Source of the DNA: Candidatus Hydrogenedentota bacterium
GTDB lineage: Bacteria > Hydrogenedentota > Hydrogenedentia > Hydrogenedentales > SLHB01
Assembly (NCBI GenBank): GCA_035416745.1
Contig: DAOLNV010000025.1
Coordinates: 1-53,880, forward strand
Length of the DNA stretch: 53,880 nt
Direction of reading: 5' to 3'
Below are positions 8,856-17,489 of this stretch, in pieces; positions within the stretch are counted from its first letter, which is position 1, and every line of letters starts with the position of its first letter. The position numbers and the translations under genes are program-made. The notes under the pieces are model-generated. The model did not search any database. It worked only from the letters and a program-made list of their open reading frames with translations, and was not told where the DNA came from.

Positions 8856-9656
8856 ATGAGCGTGGTTGTTGCGGTACTCGGGCATACGGGGCGGATTTCG
8901 CTCAACGTTCTCTACGCCGTCAGCAGGGTCTGCCTGCTGATGGTCGAGACGTTTGACTGGATTGTAGTGCGTCCGCTCCGCGGACAGGGGCTGCGCGTCC
9001 GCAGCACCGTCCTGCACCTCGTGGAGTTCGGAGTCAACTCCTTCCCCGTTGTGGGGCTGGTGTGTATCCTCGTGGGCGCCATCATGGCAATGCAGGCCTC
9101 GTACCAGTTGTCGCGGTTCGGGGCGCAGCAGTTCATCGCCGATCTGGTGAGCGTGGCCGCCATGCGGGAATTGGCGCCGCTGATGACCGCGGTGCTGGTC
9201 ACGGGGCGCTGTGGTTCAGCCATTGCGGCGGAGATCGGCTCGATGAGGGTGGCCGAGGAGATCGACGCGCTCGAGGTTATGGGGATCAATCCCATCCGTT
9301 TCCTGGTAGCGCCCAAGTTTCTTGCGATGCTGATCGCGGTCCCAAGCCTGACGGTGTTGGCCACGCTGGTCATGATTGCCGGCGGCTACCTTCTTTCGAC
9401 AACTGTGGTGGGAATCGACGCGGGCCTGTATCTCGAACGCACCGCTAACGCCCTGCAGATGAAGGATTTCGCGACCGGATTCGTCAAGAGCGTCTTTTTC
9501 GCGGTAGTGATTTGCTGGGTCGGGGTGTACCGCGGTTTCCAGGCTGAGGGCGGCGCCGAAGGCGTCGGCCGCATGACCACCTCGTCCGTCGTAACCTCTA
9601 TTTTCTGGATTGTCGTGGTCGACATGGTTTTCACGGTGTTTTTCTACTTCATATGA
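8856..9656 (+). CDS. mlaE: MlaE-like ABC transporter permease
   Basis: A 266-residue polytopic inner-membrane permease of the MlaE/TrnL family. The signature coupling region RELAPLMTAVLVTGRCGS and the following IGSMRVAEEIDALEVMGINP are highly conserved. About five hydrophobic segments are visible. ATG 8856 is chosen with CAGG nine bases upstream; a GTG at 8847 is an alternative. In Mla systems the permease forms a dimer that binds MlaD hexamers and MlaF. The stop overlaps the next gene's ATG by four bases. Confidence 0.93.
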   Translation: MSVVVAVLGHTGRISLNVLYAVSRVCLLMVETFDWIVVRPLRGQGLRVRSTVLHLVEFGVNSFPVVGLVCILVGAIMAMQASYQLSRFGAQQFIADLVSVAAMRELAPLMTAVLVTGRCGSAIAAEIGSMRVAEEIDALEVMGINPIRFLVAPKFLAMLIAVPSLTVLATLVMIAGGYLLSTTVVGIDAGLYLERTANALQMKDFATGFVKSVFFAVVICWVGVYRGFQAEGGAEGVGRMTTSSVVTSIFWIVVVDMVFTVFFYFI

Positions 9657-10450
9657 CGAACAACGACTCCATCATCCAGATACGCGGCCTTGTCGCAAAA
9701 TACGGCGAGACCACCGTGCTGGACGACATCAACCTCGACATTCGCCGGGGCGAGACGTTTGTGATCCTCGGCGGCAGCGGATGCGGGAAAAGCACCTTGC
9801 TGCGGAATCTGGTGGGTCTGATGCGTCCCGCCGCGGGTACGATTCTCATCAACGGAGAAGATTTCACCTCGATGTCCGACGACCAGCGGAGCGCTGTGCG
9901 CAAACGCATGGGCATGTGTTTTCAAGGCGCCGCGCTGCTCAATTCCATGAGCCTGTACGATAACGTGGCCCTGCCCCTCCGGGAGCATACAAGGCTCAAG
10001 GAGTCCACCATCGAGATCATGACCCGCATCAAGCTCGACCTGGTCGGATTGGCGGGATTCGAGGACTACCAGCCGTCCGAGTTGAGCGGCGGCATGAAGA
10101 AACGGGCGGGCATCGCCCGCGCGATGGCCATGGACCCCGAGATGATCTTCTATGACGAACCGTCGGCCGGGCTGGATCCGATTGTGGCGGCCGGCGTGGA
10201 CATGCTCATCCGGAAGATGCAGAATACGTTCAACCTGACGAGTGTCGTGGTAACCCATGAACTGGCGAGCGTCGATATGATTGCCGACCGCGCATGCCTC
10301 CTCAAGGAAGGGCGAATCGTGGCGGCGGGGACCGTGGCGGAACTGAGAGCCAACCCCCACCCGTTCGTGCGTCAGTTCTTCGAGCGGAAGCCAGAGGACG
10401 AGTCCGCTCGCAATGACGATTTCATTCGGTCTCTTATGCGGGGTGAATAG
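9653..10450 (+). CDS. mlaF: MlaF-like ABC transporter ATP-binding protein
   Basis: A 265-residue cytoplasmic ATPase. Walker A is GGSGCGKST, the signature is LSGGMKKR (the GMKKR form is typical of MlaF-type ATPases), Walker B is MIFYDEPSAGLDP and the switch His lies in VVVTHEL. It would power the MlaE permease for phospholipid movement between the membranes. In E. coli it is stabilised by the STAS protein MlaB, here represented two genes upstream. The start ATG overlaps the mlaE stop (ATGA). Confidence 0.94.
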   Translation: MTNNDSIIQIRGLVAKYGETTVLDDINLDIRRGETFVILGGSGCGKSTLLRNLVGLMRPAAGTILINGEDFTSMSDDQRSAVRKRMGMCFQGAALLNSMSLYDNVALPLREHTRLKESTIEIMTRIKLDLVGLAGFEDYQPSELSGGMKKRAGIARAMAMDPEMIFYDEPSAGLDPIVAAGVDMLIRKMQNTFNLTSVVVTHELASVDMIADRACLLKEGRIVAAGTVAELRANPHPFVRQFFERKPEDESARNDDFIRSLMRGE

Positions 10451-10506
10451 GCAGCATACCGGTCCCGGACAGGGTGCCCGGGCCGAAAAAGAATGGGGAG
10501 CAAACC

Positions 10507-11532
10507 GTGGCGGCGCGAAAACACAATTTCACGACGGCGGAAATCAAAGCGGGGGTGTTCGTCCTTGTCGCCGCGCTGGTGTTTGCCGCATTGCTGGCCG
10601 TCATTCGAGGGTACCGCCCTGTCGCGGAAACCAAGACGTTCTATGCATCGTTTACGGATATCGGAGGTCTGAATCCCGGCGCCGACGTCCGGTTTGGCGG
10701 CACGAAAGTCGGACACGTTGTCGAGATAGCCTTGCACCCGGCGGATCCCTCGCTGATCCGCGTTGCTTTCGAGGTGCCGGCGCAGGTGCCCGTCCACAAG
10801 GACAGCAAGGTCTACGTCACTCAGATCACCTTGACTTCCGAGATGCACCTCGAGGTGATGACCGGCACCGCCGAGGCAGGGCTCATGCCCCCCGGCTCCG
10901 AAATCGAGACGACGGTAGGCGGCATCAGGAAGCTGCTGGCCGGCGCCGGCGACACCTCCCAAACGCTGCAGAGCATCCTGGATGATTTCCGCGACCTCAT
11001 GGGGGTCGAAGAAGCGCGGCAGGAAGCCGCCGAGAACGCCGGCGGAGAGATGGCCACCGTCGCCGAGGTGGTCGACGAGGTCAAAGGCGTCGTATCGGAG
11101 GGGCGCGAAGATGTCCGCGGCATTCTCGACAACGCGGGCGAAATCGAGAAAAGCGCAAAGCAGCTGCTCGAGGACACGCGCGCGGTCCTCGCGGAGAACC
11201 GCCCCGAGATCAAGACGTCCCTCGAGAACGTACGCGATACCACGGAAAGCACCAAAAAGGCGGTTGTAACCGTGCAGGACATTCTCGACCGTGCAGCAAT
11301 CCTGAGCGAGCGGTTTGACGGCATTGCCGACACCCTCGAAGGCGCTCTCGGGAACCTCGAGGGCCTCGGCGAGGACGCGCGTGGCGCGCTTGCGGAAAAC
11401 AAGCCGGAAATCGAGGACACCATTCGCGATCTGCGGAAGACGGCCGACTATTTGCGGGAGTTCGCGCGCACGGTTTCCGAGCAGCCCGAATCGCTGCTGC
11501 GGGGCGAGAATCGCGAGGGACGCCATCACTGA
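10507..11532 (+). CDS. mlaD: MlaD-like MCE-domain protein
   Basis: A 341-residue protein beginning at GTG 10507 behind GGGGAG. One transmembrane helix (about residues 18-38) anchors it in the inner membrane. The MCE domain follows (ASFTDIGGLNPGADVRFGG to about residue 130), the lipid-binding beta barrel that assembles as a hexamer. The remaining about 200 residues are strongly helical and charged, with heptad-like repeats (VAEVVDEVKGVVSEGRED and similar). That makes the protein much longer than E. coli MlaD (about 183 residues) and closer to helical-needle MCE proteins such as PqiB, which may span the periplasm. An upstream GTG at 10474 lacks a good ribosome site. Confidence 0.92.
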   Translation: MAARKHNFTTAEIKAGVFVLVAALVFAALLAVIRGYRPVAETKTFYASFTDIGGLNPGADVRFGGTKVGHVVEIALHPADPSLIRVAFEVPAQVPVHKDSKVYVTQITLTSEMHLEVMTGTAEAGLMPPGSEIETTVGGIRKLLAGAGDTSQTLQSILDDFRDLMGVEEARQEAAENAGGEMATVAEVVDEVKGVVSEGREDVRGILDNAGEIEKSAKQLLEDTRAVLAENRPEIKTSLENVRDTTESTKKAVVTVQDILDRAAILSERFDGIADTLEGALGNLEGLGEDARGALAENKPEIEDTIRDLRKTADYLREFARTVSEQPESLLRGENREGRHH

Positions 11533-11545
11533 AAGGACACGAGCG

Positions 11546-12133
11546 ATGGGTGGGGCAACAGGAACAACGGGTAGGTTTCGAACGAAAGCAGTAACGGGCA
11601 TGCTTGGGCTGAGCGCGCTGGTCTGCGCCGCGGCGGGTTGTGTTCATACCACCGAAACCCGCTACTACCAGCTCGATATGACGCCGTCGGGCAAGGCCCA
11701 GGCTGGGCTCTCCCTCGAGATGGGCCGTCTTGACGTGGCCGACGACCTTGCGCGGCGCGAAATCCTGGTGCAAAAGGACGCCACCGAGATCGAATACTAC
11801 GCCGACGCGCAGTGGGCGGTGAGTGTCCCCGAATTGGTGCGTAGGAAGCTCGAGGCCGAACTCGGCAGGGCAAAGGCCAGCGAGCCCGTCATTGTTCTTG
11901 ACGGCGATATCCAGGCGTTTCAACAGGTCGACGTGCCGGGGGGCGCGGAAGCCCGGGTGACCTTGCACCTGCGGTTCCGGAAGGACTCTGAAGTCGTTTT
12001 CCAGAACGAATACAGCCGCCAATTCCCGGCCCGGGACCCTTCGCCAAGAGCCGTCGCGCACGCCCTGTCGCGCGCGCTCGAAGCCATTGCCGCGGACATC
12101 GCGGCCGACGCAGCCAAACTCGCCAATAACTGA
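11546..12133 (+). CDS. PqiC-like ABC-type transport auxiliary lipoprotein
   Basis: A 195-residue lipoprotein starting at ATG 11546 with AAAGGA upstream. The signal ends with the lipobox AAAGC (LGLSALVCAAAGCVH). The mature protein begins TTETRYYQLD, matching the YYxL opening of the PqiC/ABC-type transport auxiliary lipoprotein family, which forms the outer-membrane end of MCE bridges. Position immediately after the MCE gene supports this role. The N-terminal extension of the open frame inside mlaD is rejected. Confidence 0.88.
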   Translation: MGGATGTTGRFRTKAVTGMLGLSALVCAAAGCVHTTETRYYQLDMTPSGKAQAGLSLEMGRLDVADDLARREILVQKDATEIEYYADAQWAVSVPELVRRKLEAELGRAKASEPVIVLDGDIQAFQQVDVPGGAEARVTLHLRFRKDSEVVFQNEYSRQFPARDPSPRAVAHALSRALEAIAADIAADAAKLANN

Positions 12134-12147
12134 TGTGAATGCTGCCG

Positions 12148-12168
12148 GCCTGCTTGCGCAGGCTTCTT
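12148..12168 (+). terminator. short hairpin after the Mla operon
   Basis: GCCTGC (12148-12153) pairs with GCAGGC (12158-12163) over a TTGC loop and is followed by a short T-rich stretch (TTCTT). It lies 15 bp after the lipoprotein stop. The stem is short and the T tract poor, so termination may be inefficient. Confidence 0.35.
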
Positions 12169-12182
12169 GAGGCGTCTACAAT
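12154..12182 (+). promoter_or_regulatory. candidate promoter for the sialidase-like gene
   Basis: TTGCGC (12154-12159), 17 bp, TACAAT (12177-12182). The -10 is five of six, the -35 weak. It overlaps the terminator-like hairpin and precedes a leader of about 70 nt. Confidence 0.35.
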
Positions 12183-12215
12183 CGGCTTTCTGAAATCAGT
12201 TCATCGACAAAAGAA

Positions 12216-12238
12216 GGGACGCCGGGTTTGGGCGTCCC
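12216..12238 (+). promoter_or_regulatory. 8-bp perfect hairpin in the leader of the sialidase-like gene
   Basis: GGGACGCC (12216-12223) pairs perfectly with GGCGTCCC (12231-12238) across seven bases. It ends about 10 nt before the ribosome-binding GGGG stretch of the gene at 12257. No T tract follows on the plus strand. It could stabilise the mRNA or restrict initiation; nothing in the sequence decides. Confidence 0.35.
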
Positions 12239-12256
12239 GCGAAAGGGGATATCGCC

Positions 12257-14788
12257 ATGCTGCGGACAGTTATGCTGCTATGCCTCGCGGGTTTGGTGCT
12301 GGGTGCGAGTTTCGAGAAGGCGTCGGGCCAGGAGTTGGCGGTTGATCTTTCGAAACCGGATGCCGCCGATGCGTGGGTGTTCTCGGATGAGAGGGCTGCC
12401 ATCCGGAACGGCGAACTGGTCCTCGATGGCCGCGCCGAAGAGACTCGGGCGTTCTTCACGCCGTTTGTCTGGGGCGACGTCAGCCTGAAAGCCAAGTTCC
12501 TGGTCGAGCCGCGGGAGGAGGGCGTATTGGCATGCGGGTTTGCAGTGCGCGCCACGGATGCGTTCACCTGTTACTACGTTCACTATGATAGGGGCCAAGC
12601 CATTTTGTGCCGGTCGGACGCGTCGAATTCGTGGATCGAGATCAAGCGCGTGAGCGGGCTCGACAAACCGGCGGGGCAGTGGCATGAAGGCGAACTGGCA
12701 TGCGTTGGCAATACCCTGCGCGTATCGTTGAACGGCGCCGTCCTGTATGAAGCGCAGGACGCCGCGATTCAGGCGGGGCGAATCGGTTTCTATGCCGGCC
12801 AGGGCCTGGTCCACGTGAAAGATATTGTCGTCACCGGCGCGGCGACGCCCGCCGAGGGCACATTCACCATTCCCAAGCCGATGTTTATCCGTCTGTGTAC
12901 CGACGCCAACGCGGGCGCCTATGAAGCGTTTCCTGACGTGTGCCGCTTGTCGGACGGGCGTCTCATGAGCGTCTTCTACGCCGGGTACGGGCACGTTGCG
13001 CTCCCGAACGAGCAGTTGCCCAGGGGCGGCCGGGTCTCGTATTGCGTATCCAGAGACGAGGGCGTGACCTGGAGCGCCGCAAAGGTGTTGTACGACGGCC
13101 CCGACGACGACCGCGACCCCTCGATCATGCAGACCAAGACCGGCAAGCTCATCTGTAACTACTTCTCGCTGCGCAAAAAGGATGGGGCCGAGCTCTCTTG
13201 GGAAGGCCTTGGCACGTGGATGGTCACGTCGCTGGACATGGGCAAGACATGGTCGGAACCGCAACAAATTGCCACGAATTACTACTGCAGCTCGCCGGTC
13301 CGGCAGCTTTCAGACGGCCGCCTCATCCTGGGCCTGTACGCGGAGCAGGACGGACGGGGCTGGGGCGCCGTAACCATCTCGGATGACGACGGGGCAAACT
13401 GGGGCAATGTGATTGACATCGACAACAACGGCATGCCCCTCGATGCCGAAACCGACATCATCGAGCTCAAAAACGGCGACCTGTTCGCGGCCGAACGCGG
13501 GCGCGGCGAGACAATGGCGTGGTCCGCATCGAAGGACCGCGGATTGACCTGGAGCGTGTCGGAACCGTTCGGGTTTCCCGGGCACTGCCCGTACCTGCTG
13601 CGGGCGGCCGGCGACATCATCCTCATGGCGCACCGCCTCCCCGCTACGAGCCTGCACTACAGCCTGGACGAATGCGCGACTTGGAGCGAGAACGTTCCGG
13701 TGGACTCGGTGGGCGGGGCTTACCCCTCGATGGTGAACCTCGATGACGGGTCCGTGCTTATCGTGTATTACGAGGAGGGGGAAGGTTCGAGCATTCGCGC
13801 GAAACGGTTGCACGCCACGCCCAACGGCATTGAGTGGCTGCCCGTGAGCGAAGGACGCAAACCACAAGCCACTCTGGTTGAGCAATACAAGATCTGGGAT
13901 CAGGCGCCCCACAACGCCTTCACGAATCTCGTCCGGTTCAAGGATGAATGGTTCTGCGTGTTCCGCGAAGGGCAGGCGCACGTATCCCCGGACGGCGCGT
14001 TGCGCATCATCGTCTCCAAGGACGGCAAGCAGTGGGAATCGGCTGCGCTGATAACCTCCGGCACGGCGGATTTGCGCGATGCCCAGATCACGGTGACGCC
14101 CGGCGGCAAGCTTATGCTCTCGGGCGCCGCGGCGTTTCACGACAAGTCGGTAGCCAGCCACCAGACCATGGCCTATTTCTCCGAGGACGGGCGCAGCTGG
14201 AGCGAAGGCGTGCCTGTCGCGGACCCGAACTTCTGGATGTGGCGGGTTACCTGGCATAAAGGCACCTGCTACGGGATCGGCTACGCGACCGTGGAAGAAG
14301 GCGAACGCAGCATCCGGTTGTACAAGAGCACGGACGGGCGCAGTTTTGAGACGCTCGTACCCGCGTTGCGGTCGGGCGAATACTCGAACGAGTCGTCCAT
14401 CATTTTCCTCGAAGACGACACCGCCCTGTGCCTGTTGCGGCGCGACAGCCCGGCTCCGTTGAACACCGGGTTGCTCGGTACGTCAAAACCGCCCTATACG
14501 GAATGGACGTGGCAGGACCTTGGGGCGCGCATCGGCGGGCCGTGCATGATTCAGATCCCTGACGGGCGGTTCGTGGGCGCGGTGCGGCTGTACGACCGTC
14601 GGGTCCGTACGGGCATCTGCATACTCGACCCCGAATACGGCACGCTGACCGAGGTGCTTACGCTGCCGTCCGGCGGCGATACCAGCTATCCGGGCCTCGT
14701 CTGGCACGACGGACTGCTTTGGGTCAGTTACTATTCCTCGCACGAGGGCAAAACGAGCATCTATCTCGCGAAAGTGGCGTTCAATTAA
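12257..14788 (+). CDS. secreted sialidase-like double beta-propeller protein
   Basis: An 843-residue exported protein (signal peptide about 1-24, ending ASGQ). Residues 25-200 resemble a concanavalin-like (DUF1080-type) sandwich. Two blocks with many Asp-box motifs follow, about 225-530 and 550-843: SRDEGVTWS, SLDMGKTWS, SDDDGANWG, SKDRGLTWS, SLDECATWS, SKDGKQWES, SEDGRSWSE and STDGRSFET. Asp boxes mark sialidase/BNR propellers but not substrate. Catalytic Arg/Tyr/Glu of true sialidases cannot be assigned safely, so the activity could be sialidase, another glycosidase, or binding only. A short lone promoter and leader precede it; an alpha/beta hydrolase follows 10 bp later. Confidence 0.88.
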   Translation: MLRTVMLLCLAGLVLGASFEKASGQELAVDLSKPDAADAWVFSDERAAIRNGELVLDGRAEETRAFFTPFVWGDVSLKAKFLVEPREEGVLACGFAVRATDAFTCYYVHYDRGQAILCRSDASNSWIEIKRVSGLDKPAGQWHEGELACVGNTLRVSLNGAVLYEAQDAAIQAGRIGFYAGQGLVHVKDIVVTGAATPAEGTFTIPKPMFIRLCTDANAGAYEAFPDVCRLSDGRLMSVFYAGYGHVALPNEQLPRGGRVSYCVSRDEGVTWSAAKVLYDGPDDDRDPSIMQTKTGKLICNYFSLRKKDGAELSWEGLGTWMVTSLDMGKTWSEPQQIATNYYCSSPVRQLSDGRLILGLYAEQDGRGWGAVTISDDDGANWGNVIDIDNNGMPLDAETDIIELKNGDLFAAERGRGETMAWSASKDRGLTWSVSEPFGFPGHCPYLLRAAGDIILMAHRLPATSLHYSLDECATWSENVPVDSVGGAYPSMVNLDDGSVLIVYYEEGEGSSIRAKRLHATPNGIEWLPVSEGRKPQATLVEQYKIWDQAPHNAFTNLVRFKDEWFCVFREGQAHVSPDGALRIIVSKDGKQWESAALITSGTADLRDAQITVTPGGKLMLSGAAAFHDKSVASHQTMAYFSEDGRSWSEGVPVADPNFWMWRVTWHKGTCYGIGYATVEEGERSIRLYKSTDGRSFETLVPALRSGEYSNESSIIFLEDDTALCLLRRDSPAPLNTGLLGTSKPPYTEWTWQDLGARIGGPCMIQIPDGRFVGAVRLYDRRVRTGICILDPEYGTLTEVLTLPSGGDTSYPGLVWHDGLLWVSYYSSHEGKTSIYLAKVAFN

Positions 14789-14798
14789 GGGAAGAGCG

Positions 14799-15887
14799 GT
14801 GGCGAAGAGCGTTCTCATCATTGGGACGGGCTGTCTGATGCTGATAGGTTCTGCGGGATATTGCGGGGAAACCGGCATCTGGCCTACGCTGCCGGAGACC
14901 AATGCCGAATGCATGATTCCGGCGCAGGAATGGCCGCGCGAGCCGGGTCCGCGCGAAGTCAAAGTCTACATTACCTATCCCGGCGGCGCTCTGGCCAACG
15001 TGAGTGCCGAGACCGGCCTGTTTCTTGATCTGCACAACTGGGGCGGGACGTTCCACACGGGCACGGCAGATCCCGAACAGCTGGCCAGCCGGTACAACGT
15101 CGTAGCGATATGCGTCGACTACCTGCAGAGCGGTCCGGGCGAGGAGCATGATCCACCCTACGATTTCGGGTACCTGCAGGCGCTCGATGCCTTGCGCGGA
15201 CTCTACTTGGTGTATCACGGGCTCGACGAGCGCGGGGCCGCTTTCCACAAGGGCCGCATCTACTGCACCGGCGGGTCCGGCGGCGGGAACGTCACGCTGA
15301 TGGCCAACAAGCTGGCCCCGCGCACTTTCGCGTGCTGCATCGACAAGTGCGGCATGGCCCGGCTTACCGGCGACATCGCATTCAATCTCGACGGCGGCAG
15401 TGAACTCGATGCGCGGTACAGTCCCGACCCTGAGAGTCCGCGCTACCTCAGCCATGGCGCCCAGGCGTTGCGGTACGTGGGCAACCCCGGGCACCTTGCC
15501 GCCATGAGACAACTCGGGAACAGCGTGAAAATGATCGTCGTGCACGGCGCGGAAGACGCCGTGTGCCCCGTCGAAGACGCCCGCGAGATGGTGGCCAACA
15601 TGGAAGCTTCGGGGATGGACGTCGAAGCCATCTGGGTCACGAAGGACATGCTCGATGGCGAGACGTTCCAATCAACCGGGCATCCCATGGGCGACCGCAC
15701 CCGCATTGTCTTCTACGCCGCGGACAAGTATTTGACGCCCGGAAGTCCGGACCTCGTTGTCCGGCAGGGTCCCACCGATTTCGAGCGAAAAGAGGCCATT
15801 CGCTACGAAGTCCCGGGCGGCGTTTACGTGATCTCGTACGAAAACGGTTATCCTGTCGGCACGTTCGAGCGGGCCAAGGAGGGTTGA
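14799..15887 (+). CDS. secreted alpha/beta hydrolase
   Basis: A 362-residue protein starting at GTG 14799 with a purine-rich ribosome site and a hydrophobic N-terminus. The nucleophile elbow is GGSGGGN (centre near residue 165). The acid is likely the Asp in VHGAEDAVCPVEDA and the His lies in QSTGHPMGDR. Together these form a Ser-Asp-His set as in prolyl-oligopeptidase-like or carbohydrate-esterase hydrolases. Substrate unknown; the neighbouring propeller protein suggests sugar ester or peptide release. Only three bases separate it from the next gene. Confidence 0.85.
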   Translation: MAKSVLIIGTGCLMLIGSAGYCGETGIWPTLPETNAECMIPAQEWPREPGPREVKVYITYPGGALANVSAETGLFLDLHNWGGTFHTGTADPEQLASRYNVVAICVDYLQSGPGEEHDPPYDFGYLQALDALRGLYLVYHGLDERGAAFHKGRIYCTGGSGGGNVTLMANKLAPRTFACCIDKCGMARLTGDIAFNLDGGSELDARYSPDPESPRYLSHGAQALRYVGNPGHLAAMRQLGNSVKMIVVHGAEDAVCPVEDAREMVANMEASGMDVEAIWVTKDMLDGETFQSTGHPMGDRTRIVFYAADKYLTPGSPDLVVRQGPTDFERKEAIRYEVPGGVYVISYENGYPVGTFERAKEG

Positions 15888-15890
15888 TTG

Positions 15891-16241
15891 ATGGGCTTCT
15901 GGATCGGCGGGTTCCGGAACGTGACCGACGACATTGGCGCCGGGGGCGAACGGCGGGATTTGACCCCGCAGTTGATGGCGCAGGTGCGGGAGTTGGAGCA
16001 TCAGGTCGGCCGTCTGACGCTCTTGAGCCAGGCCCTGTGGGAACTGCTGCGCGAGCGCCTCGGATTGACCGATCAGGATTTCGAGAACCTGGTCCGGGAG
16101 ATTGACCTGCGCGACGGCGTTCAGGACGGGCAAATCTCCAACACGCCGGTCAAATGCCCGTCGTGCGGCCGGGTCTCCGCATCGAAGCACTACCGCTGCC
16201 TGTACTGCGGCCTCGAGTTCCAGAAACCCGTGATGGGCTGA
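15891..16241 (+). CDS. small zinc-ribbon protein of unknown function
   Basis: A 116-residue protein with ATG 15891 behind AAGGAGGG. The central part is helical with a leucine-rich stretch (LEHQVGRLTLLSQALWELL) suggesting a coiled coil. The C-terminus carries CPSCGRVSASKHYRCLYCG, two CxxC pairs of a zinc ribbon. No DNA-binding or enzymatic family is recognised. It is the last gene of the plus-strand run from 12257. Confidence 0.75.
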   Translation: MGFWIGGFRNVTDDIGAGGERRDLTPQLMAQVRELEHQVGRLTLLSQALWELLRERLGLTDQDFENLVREIDLRDGVQDGQISNTPVKCPSCGRVSASKHYRCLYCGLEFQKPVMG

Positions 16242-16309
16242 GAGGCTCAGGAAGCGGGCCTCGGCAGCGTCACCCGGCGGACGAAGAACGCCCCGGGCAC
16301 TGCGGGTCG

Positions 16310-17308
16310 TCACCGTACCGCCGTGTATTCCTTCAGGAGCCTGAGATACGCGCGGTATTGCTCCAGCGACACTCCCGGCGGCGTCTGGTGGTCCACGCTG
16401 GGGATGTAGCCTCCCGTTTCCATGAGCGGCACGAGGCGCTCGAATTCCTTGCGCATCGCGCCCTCCCCCTTCGGCATGACCATCTTGTTGAAGTGCCCGA
16501 CGAGGGCGAAATCGGGAAACTGCGTGCGCAGCGTCATGCCGTCGACCCCCGCCTGCCGCTCGAGCGGAAGAACGCCGTCCACGCCCGCCCGTTTCAGCCA
16601 AGGGACCATCAGCGTTACGTCGCCGTCCGTGTCCACTATGGTCAGAACGTTCCTTTCCTTCACTCGCGCGAGCATGCGCCGGTAATAGGGCGCCACGAAT
16701 TCCTCGAACATGTCTTCGCCAATCATCGGGCCGTTGTTGTACGACATGTCCTCGGCGATGGTCATGAAGGTTGGCACACACACTTTCTCGATCTGGTCGA
16801 GCAGTCCGAGATTGAAGCGCAGCAGATCCTCGTTCATGCGGTGAATCAGCTCCGGCTGCTCGACGAAGGCATACATGAGTTTCATGAATCCCATCAATGT
16901 ACGCGGGAACCAGAAGTACCCTTCCAAGGTGATCCAGACCACCGCCTCGCCTTTGGCCTGACGCGCGGCCCAGGGTTCGATTGATTCGATGGCTTTGGAG
17001 TGGTCCGGATACAAATAGGGCAGGAAGGTCCGGTAGTCGTCCATGTCCGAGACCCCGCCGTCGATATGATGTTGAACCGCATGGATAGTGGGCTCTTTCG
17101 CGCTGAGCCAGAACTGTTTGTAGGGGTCGAGGCCGAAGTATTCGTGAATCTCAAAAACGTCCGTCAGCGCTTGTGGCAACCCCTCCCCGTGCCAGCGGTC
17201 AATGGTCTTGTCCCACCACATCGCCCACTCCCAGCGCGGCAAACGGTCGACGGGTTCGAAATTCATCACGGCCCGGAAACGCTCGACGTGGTTCATGCTC
17301 TCGACCAT
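16310..17308 (-). CDS. URO-D/MtaA-like superfamily protein
   Basis: A 332-residue TIM-barrel protein of the uroporphyrinogen decarboxylase / corrinoid methyltransferase superfamily. The start at 17308 follows GAGGA by nine bases. Typical blocks are seen: MNHVERFRAVMNFEPVDRLP at the N-terminus, then IAEDMSYNNGPMIGEDMFEEF, and DTDGDVTLMVPWL near the site where methyltransferases have HSCG. Here no Cys ligand is present, so classical zinc-dependent methyl transfer is doubtful. True HemE is unlikely. It faces a paralog transcribed divergently from 17490. Confidence 0.85.
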   Translation of the reverse strand: MVESMNHVERFRAVMNFEPVDRLPRWEWAMWWDKTIDRWHGEGLPQALTDVFEIHEYFGLDPYKQFWLSAKEPTIHAVQHHIDGGVSDMDDYRTFLPYLYPDHSKAIESIEPWAARQAKGEAVVWITLEGYFWFPRTLMGFMKLMYAFVEQPELIHRMNEDLLRFNLGLLDQIEKVCVPTFMTIAEDMSYNNGPMIGEDMFEEFVAPYYRRMLARVKERNVLTIVDTDGDVTLMVPWLKRAGVDGVLPLERQAGVDGMTLRTQFPDFALVGHFNKMVMPKGEGAMRKEFERLVPLMETGGYIPSVDHQTPPGVSLEQYRAYLRLLKEYTAVR

Positions 17309-17489
17309 TTCATGGATTCCTCGCGCACCATGCGGTTTCGAGGATAGCCTATCCCGCCGAACATCTCCAATTGCCCCGGTTTGCCTGGTGCAGCAACGCT
17401 GCGGCCCCCTGATCGCCAACCCTCATTTCTTCTTCCGCCTCTCATCTGCGATAATCACGCTCGTTACAGGGGCATGGAGGACACGTTAC

